Source: Shewanella algae
GTDB lineage: Bacteria > Pseudomonadota > Gammaproteobacteria > Enterobacterales > Shewanellaceae
Assembly (NCBI RefSeq): GCF_009183365.2
Contig: NZ_CP068230.1
Location: forward strand, 2,075,001-2,139,000
Direction: 5' to 3'
Length of the DNA: 64,000 nt
Below are positions 26,144-34,297 of this stretch, piece by piece. The stretch's first letter is position 1; each line of letters starts with the position of its first letter. The notes under the pieces were generated by a model. It did not search any database, was not told the DNA's origin, and was given only the letters and a program-made list of their open reading frames with translations. The position numbers and the translations under genes are program-made.

Positions 26144-27355
26144 GTGTTCAGAGTATTATCCTGGTTTCCCCTGCTGCTGGCCACGCAAACGCTGGCCGCC
26201 CCCCAGAATGAGGATCCTGTAGAAGCCCTGATAAAGGCCGGAGAAGCGGCTTTTCCTCAGTGTATTGTGGAGTTGCAGGACAAGGCCCTTAACGATGGCA
26301 TTAGTCAACAGACCATCGACTCACATCTTAAGCCACTCAAGTTTGTCCCCAGAGTGATAGAGCTGGATCGCAGTCAGCCCGAGTTTACCCAGACATTTGC
26401 CAACTATTTCGATAAACGGGTAACAGATTGGCGGGTTTCCAAGGGCCGGGAACTGCTGGTTGAGCACAAGGCGCTGCTGGACAAGCTCAAGCGCGAGTAT
26501 GGTGTGCCGCCGCAATATCTCTTGTCTTTCTGGGGCATGGAGACCAATTTCGGAGGCTACAAGGGTAAGATGCCGGTCCTGGACTCGCTGGCGACTCTGG
26601 CCTGTGACTCCCGCCGTTCGGGTTTCTTTACCCAGGAGTTGATGACAGCGCTGAAGCTGAGCCAGAAATATGGTTTTGCTGCCGCCGATATGCAAGGCTC
26701 CTGGGCCGGTGCCATGGGACACACCCAGTTTATGCCCAGTGCCTACGCCAGTTATGCCGTCGATGGTGACGGTGACGGCAAGGCGGATCTCTGGAACAGC
26801 ATAGATGATGCCCTGACCTCGGCGGCAAACTTTCTTGCTCACCTGGGGTGGCAGCGCAACGAACGTTGGGGCAGGGAGGTTCGCTTACCTGAGGCGTTTG
26901 ATTATCAGCACCTGGGGCAGAAAAAGTCTCTCGCCGACTGGCAGGCGCTGGGATTGACCCAGAGCAATGGCGAGGTGCTGCCACAGGCCCAGATGGAAGC
27001 CACACTCTATCTGCCCGCCGGGCACGAGGGACCTGCGTTTCTCGGCTACGATAACTTCCAGGTGATCCAGCGTTGGAACCGCTCTGAGTTTTATGCCATC
27101 TCTGTAGGCCATTTGGCCGACAGAATAAGTGGCGCCGGACGGCTGGCCAAAGCACCGCCGCAGCAAACCCGCTTGAGCCGCGCCCAGATAAAGGCGCTGC
27201 AGCAAAAGCTCAATGAGCAGGGGTTTGATGCCGGAAAGCCGGACGGTATTCTCGGGCGTAACTCTCGCGCCAGTTTACAGGCGTTTCAGCTCAGCAAAGG
27301 CTTGGTGGCTGACGGTTTCCCCTCTGCCGAAACCTTTAAAGCTCTGGGACTCTAG
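26144..27355 (+). CDS. Lytic murein transglycosylase, MltB/SLT_2 type
   Basis: The 403-residue periplasmic protein cuts peptidoglycan glycan strands. It starts at GTG 26144, which has AAGGAG seven bases upstream and opens directly on a signal peptide (VFRVLSWFPLLLATQTLAA). The SLT_2 domain has the catalytic Glu at residue 133 in SFWGMETNFGGYKGK, and QGSWAGAMGHTQFMPSAY downstream. The C-terminus (about 335-400) is a PG_binding_1 repeat: LSRAQIKALQQKLNEQGFDAGKPDGILGRNSRASLQAFQ. A longer frame to 26030 would bury the signal peptide. Confidence 0.92.
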   Translation: MFRVLSWFPLLLATQTLAAPQNEDPVEALIKAGEAAFPQCIVELQDKALNDGISQQTIDSHLKPLKFVPRVIELDRSQPEFTQTFANYFDKRVTDWRVSKGRELLVEHKALLDKLKREYGVPPQYLLSFWGMETNFGGYKGKMPVLDSLATLACDSRRSGFFTQELMTALKLSQKYGFAAADMQGSWAGAMGHTQFMPSAYASYAVDGDGDGKADLWNSIDDALTSAANFLAHLGWQRNERWGREVRLPEAFDYQHLGQKKSLADWQALGLTQSNGEVLPQAQMEATLYLPAGHEGPAFLGYDNFQVIQRWNRSEFYAISVGHLADRISGAGRLAKAPPQQTRLSRAQIKALQQKLNEQGFDAGKPDGILGRNSRASLQAFQLSKGLVADGFPSAETFKALGL

Positions 27356-27491
27356 TTCTGCTAATCAAAATGATTGCCAGCAGCCAAGGGATTGGCTAAT
27401 GTTAGCTCATAAAGGCGCCAAGAAACTGCCCGGATAATGCCGGCAGCAGAAATTGGCGTTCTCCCTCACCTATTTGAACTCAGGGAATGAT

Positions 27492-28376
27492 ATGAGCAGC
27501 GAGATGAGCAACATAGATAAGTTGAGTCACGGCCAGCGTCAGCGTCTGGCCTTTATCGATTTCAGTCTGCAGTATTTTGGCCAGGTCAGTCGTCAGGATC
27601 TGATTGCCAAGTTTGCCACCGGATTGGCGGCCGCCACCCGCGACTTCAGCCTCTATCGCGAATTGGCGCCGCAGAACCTCAAGCTGATGCACCCCAGTCG
27701 TCATTATCAGCGCCAGCATGAATTCAAACCCTTGTTTCATCACGATCCCGAAGCCATTCTCTCGGGTTTGGCCCGTGGCTTTGGTGATGGTTTGTCACAG
27801 CCCCTGGTTCCCAGCCAGGTCTGTTTCGATGCGGTGCGGCTTATTCATCCGGATACCGAGATTATCGCGGCGCTGATGCGCTCGATTCAGCAAGGGCAGG
27901 CGCTGGCGCTGCAATATGTTTCCACCTCAAGCGGTGAAACCCTTCGCGAAATTGTGCCCCATGCCCTGGTCAACAACGGCCAGCGCTGGCATGTACGGGC
28001 ATTTGACAGACAGCATGGCAAGTTCAACGACTTTGTGGTGACCCGTATCAAGCAGGCCAGAGAACTTGAAGGCTCTCCCTTGCCCAAGGAGCAACCGGCG
28101 GCCGACAGCAACTGGTTGACGCCGGTGGAACTGGTGTTGGTACCCCATCCGAGCCTGAAGCATCCGGAGGCGATTATGCTCGACTATCGTATGGAGGATG
28201 GCGAGCTCAAGGTGGCCAGCAACGCGGCCTTGGCCGGATATCTGCTGCGCAGCTGGAGTGTGGATTGCTCCACCAGGCATCAAATCGATGGTGGTGTTTG
28301 TCAGTTGGCACTTAAAAACCACCAGGTGCTGGAGCGACTCGAGCATCTAGCGATAGTGCCGGGTGCCGGGCGGTAA
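27492..28376 (+). CDS. WYL-domain transcriptional regulator
   Basis: The 294-residue protein has an N-terminal winged-helix part (GQRQRLAFIDFSLQYFGQVSRQDLIAKFATGLAAATRDFSLYRELAPQNLKL). Next comes a WYL domain (about 118-200) with QRWHVRAFDRQHGKFNDFVVTRI, and a C-terminal WCX-like region. The WHVRAF variant of the WYL motif and this order match the BrxR/CapW type of regulators. Those usually stand beside BREX or CBASS genes, but none is here. Start ATG 27492 follows AGGGA. The neighbour downstream is a SlyD-type isomerase, 70 bases away. Confidence 0.8.
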   Translation: MSSEMSNIDKLSHGQRQRLAFIDFSLQYFGQVSRQDLIAKFATGLAAATRDFSLYRELAPQNLKLMHPSRHYQRQHEFKPLFHHDPEAILSGLARGFGDGLSQPLVPSQVCFDAVRLIHPDTEIIAALMRSIQQGQALALQYVSTSSGETLREIVPHALVNNGQRWHVRAFDRQHGKFNDFVVTRIKQARELEGSPLPKEQPAADSNWLTPVELVLVPHPSLKHPEAIMLDYRMEDGELKVASNAALAGYLLRSWSVDCSTRHQIDGGVCQLALKNHQVLERLEHLAIVPGAGR

Positions 28377-28446
28377 TCCAAAGCAGTGGAGTGCAGGCGA
28401 CAGTTTTGTTAAGCTGCGCCGGAATCATGAATACTGAGGACTCAGA

Positions 28447-28929
28447 ATGAGCGTTAAAGAAGATATGGTGGTGCAGTTCAATTACACACTGCGCGATGAA
28501 AAGGGTGAAGTGCTGGAAACCAACGAGGGGCACGATCCCATCGCCTATCTGCATGGCCATGACAACATGATGCCTGGAGTCGAGAAAGCCATCGAAGGCA
28601 AAGAGGTAGGTGCCAAGTTCAGTGTGACCTTGCCTGCCTCTGAAACTTACGGTGAGCGGGTTGAAGGCGCCGAGCAGCGCGTATCGGTAAAACACCTGAT
28701 GGGCGCCAAAGTATGGAAGCCAGGCATGCGCGCGGTCGTCAATACAGATCAAGGCCAGCGTCAAGTGACTGTGGTCAAGGTGGGCAAGTTTATGGCCACT
28801 GTGGACATCAATCACCCATTGGCCGGTCGCGAGCTGACCTTTGATATCGAAGTGGTCTCAGCCCGTGAAGCCACCCATGAAGAGATAGCCCATGGTCATG
28901 CCCATGGCGTCGGTGGCCATCACCACTGA
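28447..28929 (+). CDS. FKBP-type peptidyl-prolyl isomerase, SlyD-like
   Basis: The 160-residue protein has the FKBP core split by an insert-in-flap domain as in SlyD: VVQFNYTLRDEKGEVLETNEGHDPIAYLHGHDNMMPGVEKAIEGKEVG, then PASETYGERVEG. It ends in a His-rich tail (HGHAHGVGGHHH) that could bind nickel or other metals. It should act as a cytoplasmic folding and metallochaperone protein. GAGG stands before the ATG. A terminator follows. Whether it is the housekeeping SlyD or a paralogue cannot be told. Confidence 0.9.
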   Translation: MSVKEDMVVQFNYTLRDEKGEVLETNEGHDPIAYLHGHDNMMPGVEKAIEGKEVGAKFSVTLPASETYGERVEGAEQRVSVKHLMGAKVWKPGMRAVVNTDQGQRQVTVVKVGKFMATVDINHPLAGRELTFDIEVVSAREATHEEIAHGHAHGVGGHHH

Positions 28930-28947
28930 GTTTGGCTTTAACTGAAT

Positions 28948-28971
28948 ACGCCCGCTTCTGCGGGCGTTTTT
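28948..28971 (+). terminator. Rho-independent terminator of the SlyD-like gene
   Basis: An 8-bp stem (ACGCCCGC / GCGGGCGT) with a TTCT loop is followed by a run of T. Confidence 0.92.
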
Positions 28972-28999
28972 GATTGAGAAACCATTGAGAGGAGAGGGG

Positions 29000-29227
29000 A
29001 TGAAAATTGACTGCGAGCAGGGGCGATTGCTGCTGAGTCCCAATGAGCTGCAGGTACGCTTGCCGGCCATGCAGACAGTGTTGATGGCGCTGAGCGATGA
29101 TATCCGTTTGCTCAAAGGCCCTTGCATTCTGCTGGCCGATGCCGGCGCCGTGCGTTGGCAGCTGCGGCTCGACTCCGATGAGCAGCTCGAGCAACTGGCA
29201 GACTTTTACGGCCTGACTCCCGAGTGA
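29000..29227 (+). CDS. Small conserved protein, probably DUF3389
   Basis: The 75-residue protein starts at ATG 29000, behind a strong ribosome binding site (GAGGAG). It reads as two beta-rich halves (GRLLLSPNELQVRLPAMQTVLMALSDDIRLLKG, then ILLADAGAVRWQLRLDSDEQLEQLADFYGL). The pattern of an N-terminal EL-V-RL strand, and a C-terminal W-L-LD-EQL-, recalls DUF3389 of Vibrio and Shewanella. Function unknown. It lies convergent with the GST gene, four bases apart. Confidence 0.6.
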   Translation: MKIDCEQGRLLLSPNELQVRLPAMQTVLMALSDDIRLLKGPCILLADAGAVRWQLRLDSDEQLEQLADFYGLTPE

Positions 29228-29231
29228 TTTA

Positions 29232-30242
29232 CTATTCCAGTCTGTGGCGTTGATGGCTGCGCTGATAGTCTAACTCGGGGCCCTTGGGTACGACGCGACT
29301 GGGATTTATCTGCCCATGGCTGTAGTAATAGTGCTGTTTGATATGTTCAAAGTTGACCGTGGCAGCAATGCCGGGGTACTGATACAGATCGCGCAGGTAT
29401 TGGCTCAGCGCCGGGTAGTCTTCAATGCGGCGTTTATTGGTCTTGAAGTGGCCCACATAGACGGCATCGAAACGGATTAAGGTGGTAAACAAGCGCCAGT
29501 CGGCCTCAGTGACTTGTGAACCTGTGAGAAAGCGGCGTTCACTCAATTGCAACTCCAATCTGTCAAGGGCACTGAACAGCTGCTCAAAGGCCTCTTCATA
29601 GGCTTGTTGTGAGGTGGCAAAACCGGCCCGGTAAACCCCGTTATTGATATTGGGATAGATGAACTCGTTGAGCGTATCTATCTCCTCTCTCAGATGGGGC
29701 GGGTAAAAGTCCAGGTTATTGCCGGTCAGATGATCGAAGGCGGAGTTGAATATACGGATGATTTCCGACGATTCATTGTTGACTATGGTCTGATGATGTT
29801 TGTCCCACAGCACAGGTACTGTCACCCGACCGCTGTAATCGGCCGCGGCGAGCTGGTAAATTTGGTAGAGGAATGCTTTGCCAAACAAAGGGTCTTGCTC
29901 GGCGCCCTGGATATGGTGGCCGCCCTTGGGGCCCGCCGCCTCTGTGGCAAATTCCCAGCCGTTTTCCAACATGTGGGGCTCGACCACAGTGACAGGGATC
30001 AGCGCTTCCAATCCCTTCAAGGCGCGAAATATCAAGGTTCTGTGGGCCCAGGGGCAAGCGAGTGAAACATAGAGATGATAGCGGCCCGGCTCGGCCTTGA
30101 ATCCGCCTTGGCCACTGGGGCCCGGACTGCCGTCCGGGGTGATCCAGTTTCGCAGCTTTGCATCTTCACGGACGAACTTGCCGCCGCTTTTGTCTGTCTG
30201 ATACCACTGATCAACCCATTTGCCCTGCTGCAATAATCCCAT
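29232..30242 (-). CDS. yqjG: Glutathionyl-hydroquinone reductase (YqjG/ECM4-type GST)
   Basis: The 336-residue cytoplasmic protein reduces glutathionyl-hydroquinones. The active-site cysteine is C63 in LACPWAHR, the Xi-class GST motif. NTNNE-type contacts are represented by NNESSEIIRIFN, and LDRLELQLSERRFLTGSQVTEADWRLFTTLIRFDAVYVGHFKTN is typical of the C-terminal domain. Start ATG 30242 follows AAGGAG; a longer frame to 30281 lacks similarity. Confidence 0.92.
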   Translation of the reverse strand: MGLLQQGKWVDQWYQTDKSGGKFVREDAKLRNWITPDGSPGPSGQGGFKAEPGRYHLYVSLACPWAHRTLIFRALKGLEALIPVTVVEPHMLENGWEFATEAAGPKGGHHIQGAEQDPLFGKAFLYQIYQLAAADYSGRVTVPVLWDKHHQTIVNNESSEIIRIFNSAFDHLTGNNLDFYPPHLREEIDTLNEFIYPNINNGVYRAGFATSQQAYEEAFEQLFSALDRLELQLSERRFLTGSQVTEADWRLFTTLIRFDAVYVGHFKTNKRRIEDYPALSQYLRDLYQYPGIAATVNFEHIKQHYYYSHGQINPSRVVPKGPELDYQRSHQRHRLE

Positions 30243-30422
30243 CTGTCGCTCCTTTAACGGCTTTGCTTTCATGGCTCGCATCTCAGTCTAGGTGGTGGTT
30301 ATTTATGGGTAAAGCGCGAAATACATGTGTTTTTATTCGAATTTTTAGAATGGTACTGGCAAGGAATCTTCAGCCTGATATGATGTCGGTCACATTTTTT
30401 GCCTATCAAGAAGGATGTTGTT

Positions 30423-31094
30423 ATGTCGTCAGCCACCCTGGATGCCGTTGTTGTTGAACCCCGGGAGCCGGCCACGGCCTGTGTTATCTGGTTGCATGGT
30501 TTGGGTGACTCGGGTGACGGCTTTGCCCCTGTGGTGCCGGCATTGGGACTGCCTGCCGATCACTCGATACGCTTTGTGTTTCCACATGCGCCTGAGCAGG
30601 CTGTTACTGTCAATGGTGGCTATGTGATGCGCGCCTGGTATGACATCAAGAGCCTCAATCTCCATGACAGAGCCGATATGCCAGGGGTGTTGCAATCCGA
30701 GCGTTTGGTTCGACAACTCATAGAGCAGCAAGTCGCTCAGGGCATTGCCGCCAACCGTATTGTGCTTGCCGGTTTCAGCCAAGGCGGGGTGATGAGCCTC
30801 TTTACCGCACTGCGTTATCCCGAAGCCTTGGCCGGTATTATGGCGCTGTCCTGTTATTTGCCGGGGGGTGAGCAACTACCGGAAGACGTGAGCAGCGCCA
30901 ACTGTAATACGCCGATTTTGCAATGCCACGGCGAGCAGGATGATGTGGTTGCCCTCAGTGCCGGGCTTATGGCTAAAGAGGCGCTCGAGCAGGGGGGATA
31001 TCGGCTTGAATGGCACACTTTCCCAATGGCGCACGGCGTGGTACCGCAGGAGCTTAATCTCATCAGTCAGTGGCTGCAGGCGCGTTTGAGCTAA
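30423..31094 (+). CDS. Carboxylesterase / lysophospholipase-type alpha/beta hydrolase
   Basis: The 223-residue protein has the phospholipase/carboxylesterase fold of the acyl-protein thioesterase kind. IWLHGLGDSGDGFAPVVPAL is the oxyanion region, S119 lies in LAGFSQGGVMS, D173 in CHGEQDDVV and H204 in MAHGVV. It cuts esters of small or medium acyl chains in the cytoplasm. Start ATG 30423 follows AAGGA; a frame to 30399 lacks support. Its stop codon (CTAA) is the left target site of the MITE-like element. Confidence 0.9.
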   Translation: MSSATLDAVVVEPREPATACVIWLHGLGDSGDGFAPVVPALGLPADHSIRFVFPHAPEQAVTVNGGYVMRAWYDIKSLNLHDRADMPGVLQSERLVRQLIEQQVAQGIAANRIVLAGFSQGGVMSLFTALRYPEALAGIMALSCYLPGGEQLPEDVSSANCNTPILQCHGEQDDVVALSAGLMAKEALEQGGYRLEWHTFPMAHGVVPQELNLISQWLQARLS

Positions 31095-31372
31095 GGAAGG
31101 TGCGAATAAGTCATCGTGGCCTTCTCTTTTGTAGAGAGTGGCTTGCACACCAATTGGCGTTCAAGGCATCTGACTGAAGGCATGCCGGGGCCTGTCAAAG
31201 TCGGATAACGCAGAGAGCCGGTTGCTGTGCAAGCCCCGAAGGGCGTGGCTTACAGACCTGTCTGCTGTGTTGTGCTTCTTGCAAAGGACTCAGGCCATTT
31301 GCTGCGAACCACGCCTTGCATCCAGGCCCGTAAGCCGACGCAGAGCATGCATGGGACTTGTTCGCACCTTCC
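31095..31372. mobile_element. 278-bp MITE-like element, copy 1
   Basis: The ends GGAAGGTGCGAATAAGTC (31095) and, inverted, GGAAGGTGCGAACAAGTC (31372) match at 17 of 18 positions. The element is flanked by CTAA on both sides (31091-31094 and 31373-31376), a 4-base duplication of the YTAR kind used by IS5-type elements. It has no transposase gene. Read from its right end, it is closely similar over about 95 bases to the element at 60188-60314. It is thus a non-autonomous copy moved by a related transposase elsewhere. The insertion did not disturb the carboxylesterase stop codon. Confidence 0.8.
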
Positions 31373-31771
31373 CTAAGTGACAGTTAAGGGTTGAGCGCCT
31401 GAAAATTAAGCAGCCTGGGGCAAGAAAATTATCACCCGGGCTGTTTGTTTTGCCAAACAATAGCCATGTCTCATGGCAAGCTTTAGTTATTATCTTAAAT
31501 AACAGCAAGATAACTATGGTTGGTTAGAGTTCTTAAATCCTGGTCCCGCAGCATATCCCGCTTTGATATCCCCCTCGTTTAGGGGGTTATTTGGTAACGT
31601 AAACAAACTGTATTATTTCCCGCCTTAAAATCACACATTTAGCTCACTTTTATTAATAAAAATGACACATGTTCGACTTAATCTTGCTAGTATGTCGGGC
31701 GCGGGAAGTTCGCTTCACCGCTTATTAATGATGATGGTAAAAATAAATAAAAACATGGGGTTGATTTAATT
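31373..31771 (+). other. Intergenic region upstream of the 5'-nucleotidase gene
   Basis: No gene is visible in 399 bases. It is AT-rich in its second half, as expected for a promoter region. A short hairpin (CCCCCT / AGGGGG, 31570-31586) precedes TTATTT. I could not name -35 and -10 boxes with confidence. Confidence 0.4.
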
Positions 31772-33466
31772 ATGTCTAATAAACTGATGAAAGGACTTTT
31801 GGCGACAGCCATTCTGGCTGCTCTCGCCGGTTGTAACAGTGATGACAAGGATCCGGCACCGGAAGTCTGCGGCGCCGATAACTGCACCAAGTTCACCATT
31901 TTACACACCAATGACAACCATGGCCGCTTCTGGGAAAACAGTGACGGTGAGTATGGTATGGCAGCCCGTAAGACGCTGGTTGAGCGCTTACGCAACGAAG
32001 TGGAAAGCAACGGTGGCCAGACTCTGTTGCTCTCCGGAGGTGATATCAACACAGGTGTGCCTGAGTCGGATCTGCAAAACGCCGAGCCTGACTTTATCGG
32101 CATGAACCTGATTGGCTATGACGCCATGGCCGTGGGTAACCACGAGTTTGATAACCCACTGAGCGTGTTGGATATGCAGCGCGAGCTCGCCGAGTTTCCT
32201 ATGCTGGCTGCCAACATCTACAAAAAAGATGGCACCCGTTACTTCGAGCCTTACAAGGTTTTCGATGTTAAAGGTCTTAAAGTGGCTGTCATAGGTTTGA
32301 CCACAGAAGATACCGCCAAGATAGGTAACCCTGAGTTTATCGGCGAGCTTGAGTTTACTGATCCCAAAGAAGAGATCAAAAAGGTCATCAAAGAGATCAA
32401 TGATAACAAAGCCGCCGATATCATAGTGGCGACCACTCACATGGGTCACTATGCCGATGGCCAGAACGGCAGCAACGCCCCGGGTGACGTGGCCATGGCT
32501 CGCGCCCTGGAAGAGGGACAGCTGCAGGTTATCATAGGTGGCCACTCACAGAACCCGGTTTGTATGGAACCGGGTACCCAGAGCTATGCCGATTTCAACC
32601 CAGGTGATGATTGTCGCCCTGATCAGCAAAACGGCACCTGGATCATGCAGGCCCATGAATGGGGTAAATATGTTGGCCGCGCCGATTTTGAATATTATGG
32701 CGGCAAACTGCACCTGGCCAGCTACAAGCTGATCCCGGTCAACCTGAGAAAACTGGATGCCGAAGGCAAGAAGACAGAGGAACTGGCCGGTGAGCCTATC
32801 CCTGCCGATACCACAGTGAAGGCTGTGCTGCAGCAATATCAGGACAAGGGTAGTGAAAAACTGGGCGAAATCATCGCCACTACCGATGGCAAACTGGAAG
32901 GCGATCGCGCCGTGGTTCGTGGTCAGCAGACCAACCTGGGCCGTTTGCTCGCCATGGCGCAGGCCACCAAGGTTAATGCCGATATCGGCGTGATGAACTC
33001 GGGTGGTGTACGTGACTCTATCGCCGCCGGTGATATCAGCTACCGTGATGTACTGACAGTGCAGCCTTTCGGTAACATGATCACCCTGAGCACTATGACA
33101 GGTGCCGAGCTCAGCGATTATCTGGGGGTAGTGGCTACCATGCAGCGCGGTTCAGGGGCTTATGCCCAGATCACGGGTGTGAAAATGACAGTTGACTGTC
33201 AGGCCAAGTCGGTCGCTATCAGCGAAGTCAACGGCAAGGATTACAGTGCAACAGACAGCTACACCTTCACTGTACCCAGCTTCAACGCCGCGGGCGGTGA
33301 CGGCTATCCCAAGCTGGATCCTGTACAAACCGGCTATGTTGATGCCGAAGTCTTCTACAGCTTCCTGAAAGAGAAGCAAAGCATCAAGGCCGTTGATTAC
33401 GAGCCGGTAGGCGATATCGTTTATGAAAACTCCAACAGCCCACTGGGTTGTGAAGTGCCTCAGTAA
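31772..33466 (+). CDS. 5'-nucleotidase / UshA-type metallophosphoesterase lipoprotein
   Basis: The 564-residue exported protein has a lipoprotein signal ending LAALAGC21. The calcineurin-like domain shows ILHTNDNHGRF, GGDINTG, AVGNHEFDN and VATTHMGHYADG with IGGHSQ. The C-terminal 5_nucleotid_C domain has QQTNLGRLLAMA and MNSGGVRDSIAAGDISYRDVLTVQPFGNMI. It should release phosphate and nucleosides from nucleotides at the cell surface or in the periplasm. Together with the alkaline phosphatases at 52-55 kb it suggests active use of organic phosphate. It ends in a UUCG-loop terminator. Confidence 0.92.
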   Translation: MSNKLMKGLLATAILAALAGCNSDDKDPAPEVCGADNCTKFTILHTNDNHGRFWENSDGEYGMAARKTLVERLRNEVESNGGQTLLLSGGDINTGVPESDLQNAEPDFIGMNLIGYDAMAVGNHEFDNPLSVLDMQRELAEFPMLAANIYKKDGTRYFEPYKVFDVKGLKVAVIGLTTEDTAKIGNPEFIGELEFTDPKEEIKKVIKEINDNKAADIIVATTHMGHYADGQNGSNAPGDVAMARALEEGQLQVIIGGHSQNPVCMEPGTQSYADFNPGDDCRPDQQNGTWIMQAHEWGKYVGRADFEYYGGKLHLASYKLIPVNLRKLDAEGKKTEELAGEPIPADTTVKAVLQQYQDKGSEKLGEIIATTDGKLEGDRAVVRGQQTNLGRLLAMAQATKVNADIGVMNSGGVRDSIAAGDISYRDVLTVQPFGNMITLSTMTGAELSDYLGVVATMQRGSGAYAQITGVKMTVDCQAKSVAISEVNGKDYSATDSYTFTVPSFNAAGGDGYPKLDPVQTGYVDAEVFYSFLKEKQSIKAVDYEPVGDIVYENSNSPLGCEVPQ

Positions 33467-33490
33467 ATAGCATTTTAAGTCACTTTACAG

Positions 33491-33514
33491 GCAGCCCTTC
33501 GGGGCTGCTTTTTT
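33491..33514 (+). terminator. Rho-independent terminator with TTCG tetraloop
   Basis: A 7-bp stem (GCAGCCC / GGGCTGC) with a TTCG loop is followed by six T. Confidence 0.95.
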
Positions 33515-33578
33515 GTGGCAAAAGAGCAGGGTGGTCATGTAGCTTTGGGTGATTTTTAACCAAATAATTCTACCTGGA

Positions 33579-33606
33579 CTTGAAATACCATTGCCCGGCC
33601 CTATCT
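33579..33606 (+). promoter_or_regulatory. Heat-shock (sigma-32) promoter of ibpA
   Basis: CTTGAAA (33579-33585), a 13-base spacer and CCCTATCT (33599-33606) match the sigma-32 consensus CTTGAAA-N(11-16)-CCCCATNT with one mismatch. Transcription would start near 33613, giving a leader of about 120 bases before the ibpA ATG. Confidence 0.82.
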
Positions 33607-33705
33607 ATTGAGTGTCGGCAGGGGAAGCGCCTTGACCGATAAATTAAAGGCCGTGCCATTGGGCGGCCGTTTGAACCTAGGGTGCGATGATTCGGCCCGA
33701 CACTA

Positions 33706-33731
33706 CATATTGCTTAATCTATGAGGATATG
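33706..33731 (+). promoter_or_regulatory. ROSE-like RNA thermometer hairpin over the ibpA ribosome binding site
   Basis: CATAT (33706-33710) pairs with ATATG (33727-33731). Next to this, TTGCT (33710-33714) faces AGGA (33724-33727) of the ribosome binding site. UYGCU opposite AGGA is the hallmark of ROSE thermometers of small heat-shock genes, with one G bulged or mispaired. A U-G pair (33715/33723) extends the stem. At low temperature this would hide the ribosome binding site, and heat would open it. Folding was done by hand. Confidence 0.7.
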
Positions 33732-33734
33732 ACT

Positions 33735-34184
33735 ATGCGTAACTATGATTTGACTCCCCTTTATCGCAGCGCTATCGGTTTTGATCGTTTGGCCCGTTTG
33801 GCCGAACATGCCGCCGCCAACAATGGCAATGCCGGTTACCCTCCATACAATATTGAACTCTTGGGTGAGAACCGGTACCGGATCACCATGGCGGTTGCAG
33901 GTTTTGCCATGGATGAGCTGGAGATCACCAGCGAGGGCGAAAAGCTGTTGGTGAAAGGCACCAAGGGCGAACAGGCTCCGGAGCGTAAATATCTGTATCA
34001 GGGCATTGCCGAGCGCGGCTTTGAACGTACCTTCCAGTTGGCCGATTATGTGACCGTCGAAGGCGCCCATCTGGAACACGGCCTGCTCAATATAGACTTG
34101 GTGCGCGAGATCCCTGAAGCCATGAAACCGCGGAAAATTGAGATAGGCTCAGGTAACCGCCTGATAGAAGAAATTCAGGCCTGA
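33735..34184 (+). CDS. ibpA: Small heat-shock protein IbpA (Hsp20)
   Basis: The 149-residue chaperone binds aggregating proteins. It starts MRNYDLTPLYRSAIGFDRL, almost the E. coli IbpA start, so ATG 33735 is chosen over in-frame ATG 33729 and 33687. The alpha-crystallin domain spans about 35-125 (PPYNIELLGENRYRITMAVAGFAMDELEIT ... GIAERGFERTFQLADYVTVEGAHLEHGLLNIDL). GAGGA stands seven bases ahead and is held in the thermometer hairpin. Regulation is thus predicted at two levels: sigma-32 and RNA melting. Confidence 0.95.
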   Translation: MRNYDLTPLYRSAIGFDRLARLAEHAAANNGNAGYPPYNIELLGENRYRITMAVAGFAMDELEITSEGEKLLVKGTKGEQAPERKYLYQGIAERGFERTFQLADYVTVEGAHLEHGLLNIDLVREIPEAMKPRKIEIGSGNRLIEEIQA

Positions 34185-34233
34185 AACCGCGCTGATAAGC
34201 TCGGCCCCGGCTTGTAAAGCAGGCCGCTAAAGC

Positions 34234-34265
34234 AAAAAAGCCAGTCTGATACAGACTGGCTTTTT
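34234..34265. terminator. Bidirectional terminator between ibpA and the antiporter gene
   Basis: A 9-bp stem (GCCAGTCTG / CAGACTGGC) with an ATA loop is flanked by A6 and T5, so it works for both converging genes. Confidence 0.93.
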
Positions 34266-34297
34266 GTATTCAGGGCCATCATTCCCCAAGGCAGTGC

